Source of the DNA: Brevibacillus invocatus
GTDB taxonomy: Bacteria; Bacillota; Bacilli; Brevibacillales; Brevibacillaceae
NCBI RefSeq assembly: GCF_003710915.1
Contig: NZ_RHHR01000045.1
Location: forward strand, 1-64,000
Reading direction: 5' to 3'
Length of the DNA: 64,000 bases
Shown here: positions 24,581 through 33,843 of the stretch, piece after piece
How positions within the stretch are numbered: the stretch's first letter is position 1
How the letters are laid out: every line of letters starts with the position of its first letter
Notes under the pieces: model-generated
What the model saw: the letters and a program-made list of their open reading frames with translations, nothing else
Told to the model about the DNA's origin: nothing
Database searches by the model: none
Made by a program: the position numbers and the translations under genes

Positions 24581-25006
24581 CTACTCTTCCACGATATCCT
24601 TCCAGCTTTCGCGCCATTTGATGCCGACCCTGACCCACTCTTCCACCTGACGCTGCTTTTCCTGAGGAATCCCCATCATGCTGGCAATCCGACGAATCGC
24701 TTCCGATTCCTGCATGGAAAGCCTTTGGTCAATCAAGGCCATATGGTAAAGCTTGCGCATCATGACCAGCTTCTCGGTCGGAGTCAGATCCACCATGTCC
24801 TCTAATATGACTTCTGGACGTTTCGGGTAATCCATGTCATCCATCAGTATTTGCCGTTCTTTCAGCGTAAAATGCTCTGAATTCACCAGCTCGTGAATTC
24901 TGCTCATTTCTCTATTCCCAATGTATCCGTCAGCATGCCCCACACAAATCATCAAGCGAATGGATGCAAACGATATATGTTTTTCTTTTTCTGTTTTGGT
25001 ATACAA
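24581..25006 (-). CDS. TerB-like helical protein
   Basis: 141 residues from TTG 25006, 9 bp after GGGGAGG; longer starts to 25096 have no ribosome site. The helical pattern MICVGHADGYIGNREM...LTPTEKLVMMRKLYHMALIDQRLSMQESEAIRRIASMMGI resembles TerB/DUF533 domains, in which Asp residues after each helix bind metal. Its exact role is unknown. It is a single-gene unit with its own terminator. Confidence 0.65.
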   Translation of the reverse strand: MYTKTEKEKHISFASIRLMICVGHADGYIGNREMSRIHELVNSEHFTLKERQILMDDMDYPKRPEVILEDMVDLTPTEKLVMMRKLYHMALIDQRLSMQESEAIRRIASMMGIPQEKQRQVEEWVRVGIKWRESWKDIVEE

Positions 25007-25132
25007 TATACTCTTCCTCCCCGGACACCTGCTCATCAATAGAACTTCTCTTTCATCTTCAGAAAACCTTCTTACTACTATTATACGCACAAACAAGAAA
25101 GCGGTTTCATATTATTGTATGACATTTTTTTT

Positions 25133-26920
25133 CTAATGGCGGAAAATCAGTCTCGAGAAATCAATCCAGCCGTACGCGTCCAGGTGAACATGGGCAAGAC
25201 GCGGGTGCGCCAGCATATCGACTCGATTGTGATAAAGCGGAACAAACACCTGGTGCTCGATCAATTCCCGGATAATCCCCTTCACTTTCTGCTTGCGCTC
25301 TTGCACGGATGTTTCTTGCTGAAGCTGGGCAATCAGTTGCGTCACATGCGCTTTGTCTGACGGCTTGATGTGGTGCGTGATACTCAGAGTATTCGCAAAG
25401 CAAAGCTCCAGCAAAGAAGCTTCCTCTCGCTCGTCAACATTGGCACTGTCAAGCACCATATCTGCTTGCTGCATGACCTCGGGTCTGGCCAGCTCCTCCG
25501 GTACAGCATAGACGATCTCCACCGCAATCCCGTAGCTTGCACAACGCTCCTTGATCCATTCCGCATCCTCGATGTGATCGATATCTGGATACGTGTACAG
25601 CTTTAAAACTTCACTCTCGTACGAGCTGTCCCGCCATTGAGCGGCTATTGCCACGTCTTTCGAATCCTCAGGCTGGTGTTCAAACGCGAAGCCAAAGCCC
25701 CAGCTCCCCAATCCCTCTCGTGAACCTTGCAAATCCTCGCAAAGCTTCTGTGGATCGATCAGTGACGCGATTTCCCGGCGGAAAGCATCGTTGCGCAATG
25801 GACCTTCTTTGGCAGCATTGAAGCTGATGTATTGAAAGCATTCTTCCATTCGCACGACACTCTTCCAGGACGAATCCCTTTCCATGAGACGGGAATCTTC
25901 TTCGGTCACGGGCATGACCATCTGCTTCTCCTCAGCCTGTATAGCTGGTACGCACCAGAATTCAATCCGATCGATAAACGGTCTCCCTCTGAAATACGGC
26001 TCAAATGCTTCCAGGGCCAGCATCGAGTCGTCGTTTCGCACCAGCCGAAAAGCTCCTGTTCCCACTGGCATCTGGACAAGCGAACCGCTCGCCCGCTCCA
26101 TAAAGTCGCGCGACACAATCGACATGTACTCTTTACTGAGCAAATCCAGAAACAATTCGTTCGGTCGATTCAGTCTGATTCGGACGACATGCTCCCCGAG
26201 TGCTTCCACGGTTTCAACCGTCTGCATCATCCAGCGATGCGATGACGCCTCCTTTTTCAATCGATTCAGCGTGTAACAGACATCGTCTGCACGCAGCTTG
26301 CTGCCGTTGTGGAAAAGCACCCCTTTACGCAAATAAAAGGTCCATTCACATCGTGACGAATCTGTTTCCCAGTCATATACAAGATGCGGCTCGATTCTCT
26401 TTGTGAGCGGGTCAAAGCGAACCAATGTATCAAACACATGCTTCACGATATGTGTCTGGGATCGCAGCAAGACATGAATCGGGTCCAAGCCGTCAAACGG
26501 CCTATCGACAAACAGCCGCAAAATATCGACTCTTCCGGTTTCGCTGGCAGCATGGATGCCAAAATGACTGCTCATCCAGCGGGCGTAGTCCTCTGCAAGT
26601 TGGGGAATGCCCGCCTCGTACTGGCTGATCAAATCGCGTGACGCGCGAATCTCCCCTTGATGGACTGCTTCCTTCGCGATGGACAGAACCAGATCAGCAG
26701 GACGAATCGCGCAGACCAGAACAGATCGGTTCCCCCTGCCCCTTCCAGGCTGCCAGGTGAGCCAGCCCTTCGCTTGCATTTTTTTCAATGTCAGTGTCGC
26801 ATTTCTCAGTGTGCAGCACAGGATCTCTGCTACCTCAGCCAGTGAGATGTCCACAGGGCTGCCGTATTTATTATGCGGGTAGCCTGTACATAATCGAATG
26901 TATTGTTCCAACAATTGCAT
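25133..26920 (-). CDS. SgrR-family regulator with solute-binding domain
   Basis: 595 residues from ATG 26920; the frame extends to 27082 but that overlaps the divergent promoter region. Residues 1-110 form an SgrR-type winged helix (LEQYIRLCTG, VAEILCCTLRNATLTLKKM). Residues 165-590 form a SBP_bac_5 peptide-binding fold (DPIHVLLRSQTHIVKHVFDTL, HNGSKLRADDVCYTLNRLK). There is no signal peptide, so it is a cytoplasmic DNA-binding sensor. It is divergent from an MFS transporter gene, which it probably controls, as SgrR does with the SetA exporter in E. coli. Confidence 0.85.
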   Translation of the reverse strand: MQLLEQYIRLCTGYPHNKYGSPVDISLAEVAEILCCTLRNATLTLKKMQAKGWLTWQPGRGRGNRSVLVCAIRPADLVLSIAKEAVHQGEIRASRDLISQYEAGIPQLAEDYARWMSSHFGIHAASETGRVDILRLFVDRPFDGLDPIHVLLRSQTHIVKHVFDTLVRFDPLTKRIEPHLVYDWETDSSRCEWTFYLRKGVLFHNGSKLRADDVCYTLNRLKKEASSHRWMMQTVETVEALGEHVVRIRLNRPNELFLDLLSKEYMSIVSRDFMERASGSLVQMPVGTGAFRLVRNDDSMLALEAFEPYFRGRPFIDRIEFWCVPAIQAEEKQMVMPVTEEDSRLMERDSSWKSVVRMEECFQYISFNAAKEGPLRNDAFRREIASLIDPQKLCEDLQGSREGLGSWGFGFAFEHQPEDSKDVAIAAQWRDSSYESEVLKLYTYPDIDHIEDAEWIKERCASYGIAVEIVYAVPEELARPEVMQQADMVLDSANVDEREEASLLELCFANTLSITHHIKPSDKAHVTQLIAQLQQETSVQERKQKVKGIIRELIEHQVFVPLYHNRVDMLAHPRLAHVHLDAYGWIDFSRLIFRH

Positions 26921-27005
26921 CGTGCACACCGTCCATTCTCTCACGGCTCCGTCTGACTTCTGGCGGAGTCTTCTCGCTCTTTCTATTGATGATAAAAGGT
27001 GAACA

Positions 27006-27066
27006 TTTTGTAAGCCTAATCGTACGCTTTTTCTCCTGGGTTTGCCAACGTACAATTCTACAAAAC
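27006..27066. promoter_or_regulatory. imperfect inverted repeat between regulator and MFS gene
   Basis: TTTTGTAAGCCTAATCGTACG (left arm, from 27005) and, on the other strand, TTTTGTAGAATTGTACG (from 27066) are mirror copies with one small gap. They flank about 20 bp in the shared upstream region of the SgrR-like and MFS genes, where an operator is expected. Confidence 0.45.
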
Positions 27067-27102
27067 ACCGTTCGTCCATCACGAACAGAAAGGACCTTAC
27101 AG

Positions 27103-28335
27103 ATGATCAACCTACCATCACGTCTCAGAACTATGTTTGCAGTGTATCCGCCACTGCTGTGGGTCCGCTTGTTTGGCGAAACCCTTACCACCTTGTCCAG
27201 TACGATGATTGCTCCCTTCCTCGTCTTGTACCTCAGCGAAAACATCGGCAGCTCGATCTTCATGACGATGCTGATCATCGGATTGCAGCCATTCAGTGAG
27301 ATTTTGATTACCCTCTTTGCCGGAGGAGTGACAGACCGTTACCGCCGCAAGACTGTCATGCTCGTCTCTCTGCTTATGCAAGGCTTTGCCATGCTGGGAA
27401 TGGCTTGGGCGGACTCGATGCTGGTTTTCGCCTTGCTCTATGTCGTCAACGGCGCTGGACGCTCGTTCTTCATTCCTGCCAGCAGAGCCATGCTGGCTGA
27501 CACGATCCCGGCCAAACAGCTTTCTTCTGCTTTTGCCCTGCTAAACACGTCCAGTAGTATTGGTGCTGCCATTGGCCCCCTGGTAGGGGTCCTCATTTAT
27601 CAGCAGAATCCTGCGCTTGCCTTTTTATTGACGGCAGCTTCTTTGTTGCTGTATACACTCGCTGTCTGGTGGAAGGTTCCCCATTCCGAGCAGCCGACTG
27701 TAGCTATGGAAAGTGATACACCTCGGACTCGCTCTCCCTTGTCTCTTTCGCTGCACGCTTATCGACCTGCGATCGCGATCATGCTGCTCTCTTTGCCTAT
27801 CAGTCTGTTTTACGCGCAGACCGAAACCAACCTGCAGCTGCATCTTAAGGACACACTCCCACAGTACCTGCAAACACTCGCTACACTGGCTGCTGTGAAA
27901 GGCACGCTATTGCTTCTCTTTGAATTTCTGCTGATCCGATGGACGCAGCATCTGCCTCCCCGTCTATTAATCACTGGCTCGTACCTTTGTTTTGTCGGGG
28001 TTGCGCTGGGCTATGCATTTCTGGATCATGTCCCTTTCTTGATTGCACTTCAAATTTTATTCGTGCTGGGAGAAAGTATCGGTCTGACTCATCTGTTGAC
28101 GTATGTATCCCGAATCGCACCGCCTTCGATGCGAGGACGGTATTATGCCATTACCGGTACCCATTGGGACATCTCTCGCATGTGTGGTCCTTTCTTGGGG
28201 AGCCTGGTCTTGATCCAATACAACGGTACTGTCCTGTTTTCCATCGTCGCAGTCATCCTGCTCATCGGGGGTGGGGCCATGCATCTGTACCTGAGTAAAA
28301 AAGAAACAGCCTTCCCGCTTGAACAGGAAGGCTGA
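27103..28335 (+). CDS. MFS transporter
   Basis: 410 residues from ATG 27103, after AAAGGAC; the open frame begins at 26788 but the first part is antisense to the regulator. Twelve hydrophobic helices; the MFS loop 2-3 motif is seen as GGVTDRYRRKTVML and the helix 4 region carries NGAGRSFFIPASRAML. Such two-drug or sugar efflux carriers (YitG/SetA-like) export small molecules. Control by the divergent SgrR-like protein is inferred. Confidence 0.85.
   Translation: MINLPSRLRTMFAVYPPLLWVRLFGETLTTLSSTMIAPFLVLYLSENIGSSIFMTMLIIGLQPFSEILITLFAGGVTDRYRRKTVMLVSLLMQGFAMLGMAWADSMLVFALLYVVNGAGRSFFIPASRAMLADTIPAKQLSSAFALLNTSSSIGAAIGPLVGVLIYQQNPALAFLLTAASLLLYTLAVWWKVPHSEQPTVAMESDTPRTRSPLSLSLHAYRPAIAIMLLSLPISLFYAQTETNLQLHLKDTLPQYLQTLATLAAVKGTLLLLFEFLLIRWTQHLPPRLLITGSYLCFVGVALGYAFLDHVPFLIALQILFVLGESIGLTHLLTYVSRIAPPSMRGRYYAITGTHWDISRMCGPFLGSLVLIQYNGTVLFSIVAVILLIGGGAMHLYLSKKETAFPLEQEG
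28297..28334 (-). terminator. terminator of ABC operon inside MFS 3' end
   Basis: CAGCCTTCC (28307-28315) pairs with GGAAGGCTG (28326-28334). On the minus strand TTTCTTTTTT follows, so it ends the ABC operon while lying within the last codons of the MFS gene. Confidence 0.8.
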
Positions 28336-28351
28336 GCGATCTTGCCTTTAC

Positions 28352-29149
28352 TTACGTCAGCAAAAAACGGTCTTCACTAAATGCTTCGCCGCCACGCGCC
28401 GCCTCGAAGGCTTTGAGCAGATCCTGCGCTTTCATGGTCCGTTTCTTCTCATCCGGGATATCGAGGATGATCCCACCATCATGGAGCATCAGCAAGCGAT
28501 TTCCCATATTGAGTGCCTGATCCATGTTATGCGTGACCATAATCGTAGTCAGCTTGTGCCGTTCCACGATTTTTTCTGTCAAATCGACGATCAGCTGCGC
28601 GCGTTTTGGGTCAAGTGCCGCAGTATGTTCGTCAAGCAAGAGGATCTTGGGCTCGGTAAATGTCGCCATCAGGAGACTGAGCGCTTGCCGCTGACCGCCA
28701 GAGAGAAAACCTACTTTGGTTTTCAAGCGATTTTCCAGCCCCTGATCCAAAAGCTTCAATTGTTCGCGAAACAGCTCACGCTTCTGGTTGTTCACACCAA
28801 AGCCCAGTGTGCGCTTTTTGCCGCGCGCGAGGGCAATAGCCAGATTTTCTTCAATCGTCATATTGGGTGCCGTACCCGCCATCGGATCCTGGAACACACG
28901 TCCGATCAAGTTGGCGCGTTGATGCTCACCCAGACGAGTCACATTCTTGCCGTCAATCGTGACCGTGCCGGAATCCGGAAGCATGCCTCCAGAGATGATG
29001 TTCATCAGCGTTGACTTCCCGGCACCGTTACTTCCGATCACCGTGATGAATTCACCGCTTTTCACCTGCAGCCGCACATTGTTCAGGGCGATCTTTTCGT
29101 TGACTGTACCTGCATTGAAAACCTTGTTTACACCAGAGATGTTAAGCAC
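28352..29149 (-). CDS. ABC transporter ATP-binding protein
   Basis: 265 residues from GTG 29149, 8 bp after GGGAGG; a GTG two codons upstream is too close to that site. Walker A GSNGAGKST (about 39-47), the signature LSGGQRQALS (about 150), Walker B KILLLDEHTAAL and H-loop VTHNMDQAL are complete. It forms the energy subunit with the permease it overlaps by 8 bp. In the substrate-binding-protein family present here (TrpX/ABC_sub_bind), the importers often carry tryptophan or other small molecules. Confidence 0.88.
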   Translation of the reverse strand: MLNISGVNKVFNAGTVNEKIALNNVRLQVKSGEFITVIGSNGAGKSTLMNIISGGMLPDSGTVTIDGKNVTRLGEHQRANLIGRVFQDPMAGTAPNMTIEENLAIALARGKKRTLGFGVNNQKRELFREQLKLLDQGLENRLKTKVGFLSGGQRQALSLLMATFTEPKILLLDEHTAALDPKRAQLIVDLTEKIVERHKLTTIMVTHNMDQALNMGNRLLMLHDGGIILDIPDEKKRTMKAQDLLKAFEAARGGEAFSEDRFLLT

Positions 29150-30074
29150 GGTCACTACCTCCCTTTACCGTACGAACCGCTTGTTTTTTAAAGATGCCCT
29201 TGGCTATGGTCGGTACGGTGAGTGCGACAATGACGATCAACGCCGTGATCAGCTTCAAGTCTGACGGGTTCAGCCCCGCTTGCAGGGCCAATGCAATGAC
29301 TAACCGGTAGACAATCGAACCGCCAATCACTGCGAGCGTCACCCGGAAGATAGACGAGCTGCCAAACAAGACTTCTCCGACAATGACAGAGGCAAGACCA
29401 ATCACAATCATCCCAATTCCCATACCGACATCGGCAAAGCCCTGATATTGGGCCAGCCAAGCACCTGAGACGGCAACGAGTCCATTGGACAACGCCAGAC
29501 CAATGATTGTCGTGGAATCTGTATTGACCCCAAAGCTGCGAATCATTTTCGGATTGTCACCTGTCGCGCGCAAATCAAGACCGAGGTCCGTATGTAGGAA
29601 CCAGTCAATAATCAGCTTGAGGATCAAGATTCCTACGATGAACACCATCGCAGCTCCAGTCAACCATGTGATCCCGCCCACTACGAGGTTAGGGATGCCC
29701 AAATCCTTGGTGTAGGTGAACAGCGTGTCTTCACGCAGGAGCGGCAGGTTTGCTTTTCCCATGATACGCAGGTTGATGGAATACAAGGCGATCATGGTCA
29801 AAATCCCCGCGAGCAATGCGTTCACTTTCCCTTTGGTGTGCAAAACTCCTGTAAAGGCGCCAGCCAGACAACCGACTACAAAGGCCGCAGCCGTCGCTAC
29901 AAAGGGATTGTAGCCGTCGATGATCATTTTGGCAGCCATCGCGCCACCCAAGGCGAAACTGCCGTCTACAGTCAGGTCAGGTACATTTAGGATGCGGAAG
30001 GTCAGGTACACGCCTAGGGCTAGAATCCCAAACAACAAGCCCTGTTCGATTGCACCCATTAATGCCAAATTCAT
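29142..30074 (-). CDS. ABC transporter permease
   Basis: 310 residues from ATG 30074, after AGGGGGA. About eight to nine helices of the branched-chain amino acid/ribose permease superfamily, with LRATGDNPKMIRSFGVNTD as the cytoplasmic coupling loop (about residues 180-200). The C-terminus is basic. It works with the ATPase downstream and the two lipoprotein receptors upstream. Confidence 0.88.
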   Translation of the reverse strand: MNLALMGAIEQGLLFGILALGVYLTFRILNVPDLTVDGSFALGGAMAAKMIIDGYNPFVATAAAFVVGCLAGAFTGVLHTKGKVNALLAGILTMIALYSINLRIMGKANLPLLREDTLFTYTKDLGIPNLVVGGITWLTGAAMVFIVGILILKLIIDWFLHTDLGLDLRATGDNPKMIRSFGVNTDSTTIIGLALSNGLVAVSGAWLAQYQGFADVGMGIGMIVIGLASVIVGEVLFGSSSIFRVTLAVIGGSIVYRLVIALALQAGLNPSDLKLITALIVIVALTVPTIAKGIFKKQAVRTVKGGSDRA

Positions 30075-30095
30075 GAAGAAGTCCCCCTGTTGCGA

Positions 30096-31154
30096 TTATT
30101 GCTCTACCACTTCTCCAGCGCGGTCGAGCATGCTTTGCGGAAGGGTCACACCCATTTTTTCCGCTGCTTTTTTATTGATCACGAGCTTCATTTCTGCTTG
30201 TGTCTCTACAGCCATATCTCCTGGTTTGGCTTCGCCTTTCAGGATTTTAGCAGCCATATCTGCTGTTTGTTCACCCAATTTGGTGTAATCGATACCGTAG
30301 GTTGCGATTGCACCGCTCTTCACGGAGTTTTCTTCACCAGCGATGACCGGAATTTTTTGATCTTCCGCTACACTCAGTACAGCCGCGATGGAGGATACGA
30401 CCAGGTTGTCTGTTGGGATGTAGAACGCGTCTACCTTTCCAATCATCGATTCAGCAGCCTGCTTCACTTCTGTTGCACTGGATACCGCTGCTTCCTGGAT
30501 CGTCAGTCCCACTTTATCCGCTACAGCCTTGGCTGCGTCTACCTGTACTTTTGAGTTTACTTCACCGGAGCTGTAGATAATCCCTACGGAAGCGGCATTC
30601 GGATTGATTTCCTTGATGAGCTTCAACTGCTCTTCTACCGGGTTCATATCGGATGTTCCGGTAACGTTTGCACCCGGTTTATCCATCGCTGCAACCAGGC
30701 CCGCTTCTACGGGATCAGTCACGGCTGTGAAAACAATCGGAATATCCTTACTTGTCTGAACAGCAGCTTGTGCAGTTGGTGTCGCAATCGCCAGGATCAG
30801 ATCCACCTTGTCGGCTTCAAACTTTTGAGCGATAGAGATTGCCGTGTCCATGCTCGCTTGAGCAGACTTGTGGTCAAAGACAACCTGCTTGTCCGCCTCA
30901 AAACCATTTTTCGCCATTTGTGAGATAAATCCTTCTCGCGCAGCATCCAAAGCTGGATGTTCTACAAATTGAGAAATCCCAATCGTCAATTTTTTGTCTT
31001 CCTGAGCTGGTGCTGGTGTCGTAGCTGCTGGCGCTTGCGGTTCACTGTTCGCTGGTGCGCCGCTTTGCTGTCCACATGCGGTAACGGACAAAAGCAACAA
31101 AGGAATAAAAAAGCGCCCTACAGCAGCCATCGATTTCTTTCTCTGTTTTAACAT
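30096..31154 (-). CDS. ABC substrate-binding lipoprotein (TrpX-type), copy 1
   Basis: 352 residues from ATG 31154. It has a lipoprotein signal (basic start, hydrophobic core, lipobox LSVTAC with Cys at about 27), then a Pro/Ala-rich linker and an ABC_sub_bind domain: ISQFVEHPALDAAREGF, LILAIATPTAQAA, PIVFTAVTDPVEAGL, NVTGTSD, SVGIIYSSGEVNS, PTDNLVVSSIAAVL and ATYGIDYTKLGEQTA. It is anchored to the outer face of the membrane and delivers substrate to the permease 21 bp downstream. Confidence 0.9.
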   Translation of the reverse strand: MLKQRKKSMAAVGRFFIPLLLLSVTACGQQSGAPANSEPQAPAATTPAPAQEDKKLTIGISQFVEHPALDAAREGFISQMAKNGFEADKQVVFDHKSAQASMDTAISIAQKFEADKVDLILAIATPTAQAAVQTSKDIPIVFTAVTDPVEAGLVAAMDKPGANVTGTSDMNPVEEQLKLIKEINPNAASVGIIYSSGEVNSKVQVDAAKAVADKVGLTIQEAAVSSATEVKQAAESMIGKVDAFYIPTDNLVVSSIAAVLSVAEDQKIPVIAGEENSVKSGAIATYGIDYTKLGEQTADMAAKILKGEAKPGDMAVETQAEMKLVINKKAAEKMGVTLPQSMLDRAGEVVEQ

Positions 31155-31220
31155 GTCTCTAAAACCCCCACTTCTCAAATTTAATTAATCGTATCATGAT
31201 AAAAACAATTTTAAAAGATG

Positions 31221-31248
31221 TAAAAAAAAGAGAGCACGAGGCTCTCTT
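31221..31248 (-). terminator. hairpin between the two receptor genes
   Basis: AGAGAGC (31229-31235) pairs with GCTCTCT (31241-31247); on the minus strand it is followed by nine T/A-rich bases, mostly T. It lies inside the operon, so it probably reduces, not abolishes, transcription of the downstream genes. Confidence 0.7.
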
Positions 31249-31250
31249 CT

Positions 31251-32282
31251 TTACTTGATGATTTCTTTCGCTTGTTGTTTGAGTGCTTCCGTGACAGGGA
31301 GACCAAATTTTTCTGCTGCCGTTTCGTTGATGTACAGATCGGCAGTCTTGGAAACTTCTACAGGTGTTTGCCCAATCGTTTGTCCTTTCAAGACACGCGC
31401 TGCCATTTCACCGGTTTGTTTTCCCATCTGGTAGTAATCTATCCCGTACGTAGCGACTGCACCGCGTTTTACAGTGTCAGTATCGGATGCAAAGACAGGA
31501 AACTTGTTCTGTTCTGCTACACTCAATACCGCTTCGAAAGCGGAAACGACGGAGTTGTCGATTGGAATAAAGATCGCGTCAACATTGCCGACCATTCCTT
31601 GGGCAGCCAGCTGAATCTCGGACATTTGGGAGGTGCCTGCCTTGACTAGCTCTACCCCTGCCTTGCTGGTTGCTTCTTCCAGATCTTTTACTTGAACCTC
31701 AGCGTTTACCTCAGAGGTCGTATAGATGACGCCCAGCTTTTTCAGCTCTGGCAGGAACGTTTTGATCAGCTCCAGCTGCTGTTCCATGGAAACCTTGTCC
31801 GATGTTCCGGTTACATTGCCATCTGGCGTTTCCAGACTGCTGACCAATTGAGCGGACAATGGGTCTGTAACGGCACTGAAAACAACGGGTTTGTCTGTAA
31901 TCGCTTTGGCCGCAGCTTGTGCGGACGGTGTAGCTATCGCGATCACGATATCTTTTTGATCACCTGCATACTTCTGGGCGATCGTAACTGTATTATTCAT
32001 ATCAGCGTGTGCGTTTTGATAATCGACAGCAAGGTTCTTGCCATCTTCATAGCCTGCATCCTTCAAGCCATCCAAAATTCCCTGACGGATGCTATCCAGT
32101 GCCGGATGCTCGACAAATTGGGTCAATCCCAGCTTAACCGTTTGCTCCGCTGCTGCGGGCGCCTCGGTTGTTCCGGTGCTTGGTGCCGCTGCTGACTGGG
32201 AACCACCATTGGATCCTGCCCCACATGCTGCCAGTGTCAGCGACAGCAATGCTGCCATTACAAAACTTCCTGCTCTTCTCAT
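31251..32282 (-). CDS. ABC substrate-binding lipoprotein (TrpX-type), copy 2
   Basis: 343 residues; ATG after AGAGGAGGAAGAAG. The lipobox LTLAAC gives Cys at about 20. The family blocks match copy 1 almost line by line (LTQFVEHPALDSIRQGI, IAIATPSAQAAAKAI, VVFSAVTDPLSAQL, NVTGTSD, GVIYTTSEVN, PIDNSVVSAFEAVLSVAEQ, ATYGIDYYQMGKQT). The two are therefore tandem paralogues that probably serve the same permease with different affinity or ligand. Confidence 0.9.
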   Translation of the reverse strand: MRRAGSFVMAALLSLTLAACGAGSNGGSQSAAAPSTGTTEAPAAAEQTVKLGLTQFVEHPALDSIRQGILDGLKDAGYEDGKNLAVDYQNAHADMNNTVTIAQKYAGDQKDIVIAIATPSAQAAAKAITDKPVVFSAVTDPLSAQLVSSLETPDGNVTGTSDKVSMEQQLELIKTFLPELKKLGVIYTTSEVNAEVQVKDLEEATSKAGVELVKAGTSQMSEIQLAAQGMVGNVDAIFIPIDNSVVSAFEAVLSVAEQNKFPVFASDTDTVKRGAVATYGIDYYQMGKQTGEMAARVLKGQTIGQTPVEVSKTADLYINETAAEKFGLPVTEALKQQAKEIIK

Positions 32283-32338
32283 CTCTTCTTCCTCCTCTAA
32301 GCTCTGCTAGTCTCTACTCTATTTAAAAACTTTGTTTC

Positions 32339-32368
32339 ATTATAGCACACAATCCCTGTTTGAAAAGA
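32339..32368 (-). promoter_or_regulatory. sigma-A-type promoter of ABC operon
   Basis: On the minus strand, TATAAT (32344-32339) is preceded by TGC, giving an extended -10 (TGnTATAAT). A weak TTTTCA-type -35 lies about 16 bp upstream. It sits 57 bp before the first receptor gene. No T-box motif was seen in the leader. Confidence 0.6.
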
Positions 32369-32500
32369 TTTTTTGCAAACTTTCTTTCGTTCCTAACACC
32401 TATGTAGATCAGGAAAAATTGGTCAATTAAGCATATGCTCACGTATAATTAACAGTATTTATTTTATACGTACATAATACCGACTGATATAGGTAGCCTC

Positions 32501-33823
32501 TTACCTTTCTCCCTGCTCTTCCACTTTTGAATTCCCGATCCTTTTGACCTGCACTCTTGTAATGCGATAATGATCCACTTCCTCTACCACAAAGACGTAA
32601 TTCCTTTCTCTGATGGTGTCGCCGACCTGTGGAGGATGATCGATCTGCATGTAGATCCAGCCTGCCAAGGTATCCACTTCATGCGACTCCAGCTCGATAT
32701 CCAGGTAATCGCTGACTTCTTCGAGCAGCATTCGGCCATCGAACGACAACACGTCATCTGTCTGTTCGACCTCTGGACGTTCATCGTCGAATTCGTCCTG
32801 GATATCTCCCACAATTTCTTCCATTATATCTTCCAAAGTGACCAGACCCGCGGTTCCACCGTACTCATCGATGATGATCGCCAGCTGTCCCCGCTGTTTT
32901 TGCAGCATGGTCAACAGCCGACTGATCGATATCGTCTGCGGGACGCTGAGCACGGGCCTCATCAACCGTTCGATCGCTTGATGTTCGCCCTGCAAGATAC
33001 CTGTCAGCAAATCCTTGATATGCAGACTTCCCACAACGTGATCCTTATCTCCCTCCACGACAGGATACCGTGTGTATCGCCCCGTCTGCACCAGTCTTAC
33101 ATTTTCCTCATACGAGTCATGCAGATCGATGACGACCATATCCGTCCGAGGCACCATGATTTCCCTGGCCATCGTCTCCGAAAAGTCGAATATGTTGTCC
33201 ACCAGCATCAGCTCTGTTTGATCGATCAAGCCGCTTTTGTGGCTTTCGTTGACGAGAATGCGAATCTCTTCCTCCGTATGTGCCTCCTGATGCGGCTCCA
33301 TTGAGATATGAAAAAGCGCCAGAAAACGAAAAGCCGACCAGTTCAGGAATGTAATGAACGGATACATGACCTTGTGGAAAATCTGGATGGGTCTCGCTAC
33401 GGCCATCGCGACCCATTCTGTGCGCTGAATCGCAAACGTTTTGGGAGCGAGCTCGCCCAGGACAATATGTAAAAACGTAATGACGGAAAACGCAAGTATA
33501 AAGGAAATGCTCCCCACCAGTGTCTCGTTCAGCTCGAAATATCGGAAGACGGGATGCAGCAAATGCGCGACCGCCGGCTCACCCAACCAGCCCAAGCCAA
33601 GCGATGCCAGCGTGATCCCCAATTGGCATGCAGACAAATACGCATCCAGATTTTGGATGACCTTCTCGACGCTGCGCGCACGACTCTCTCCTTCCGCTAC
33701 CAGCTGGGCGATTCGGGATTCTCGCACCTTGACGATCGCGAATTCGGTCGCTACGAAAAAACCGTTGAGCAGTACGAGCAGCAAGACCATGAACAGATTG
33801 AACAATGTCCCCGACCATTCCAT
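32501..33823 (-). CDS. CNNM/CorC-family membrane protein with CBS pair, second copy
   Basis: 440 residues; ATG after GAAGGA. DUF21 membrane domain (1-195, with LDAYLSACQLGIT and LGWLGEPA), two CBS domains (about 215-335), and a CorC_HlyC domain (350-430). It is about as long as, and clearly related to, the protein at 8,711-10,075. The family is linked to cation homeostasis. It is divergent from the XPB helicase across a region rich in palindromes. Confidence 0.88.
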   Translation of the reverse strand: MEWSGTLFNLFMVLLLVLLNGFFVATEFAIVKVRESRIAQLVAEGESRARSVEKVIQNLDAYLSACQLGITLASLGLGWLGEPAVAHLLHPVFRYFELNETLVGSISFILAFSVITFLHIVLGELAPKTFAIQRTEWVAMAVARPIQIFHKVMYPFITFLNWSAFRFLALFHISMEPHQEAHTEEEIRILVNESHKSGLIDQTELMLVDNIFDFSETMAREIMVPRTDMVVIDLHDSYEENVRLVQTGRYTRYPVVEGDKDHVVGSLHIKDLLTGILQGEHQAIERLMRPVLSVPQTISISRLLTMLQKQRGQLAIIIDEYGGTAGLVTLEDIMEEIVGDIQDEFDDERPEVEQTDDVLSFDGRMLLEEVSDYLDIELESHEVDTLAGWIYMQIDHPPQVGDTIRERNYVFVVEEVDHYRITRVQVKRIGNSKVEEQGER

Positions 33824-33843
33824 CTTCTACACCGTCCTTCTGT

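Noticed and set aside
25133-26920. ABC peptide-binding receptor
   Set aside because: It has no signal peptide or lipobox and starts with a winged helix, so it is a regulator with a binding-protein-like domain.
32283-32500. T-box or other amino-acid riboswitch before the TrpX-type ABC operon
   Set aside because: I looked for the T-box motif AGGGTGGNACCGCG in this leader and did not find it; only a promoter is visible.
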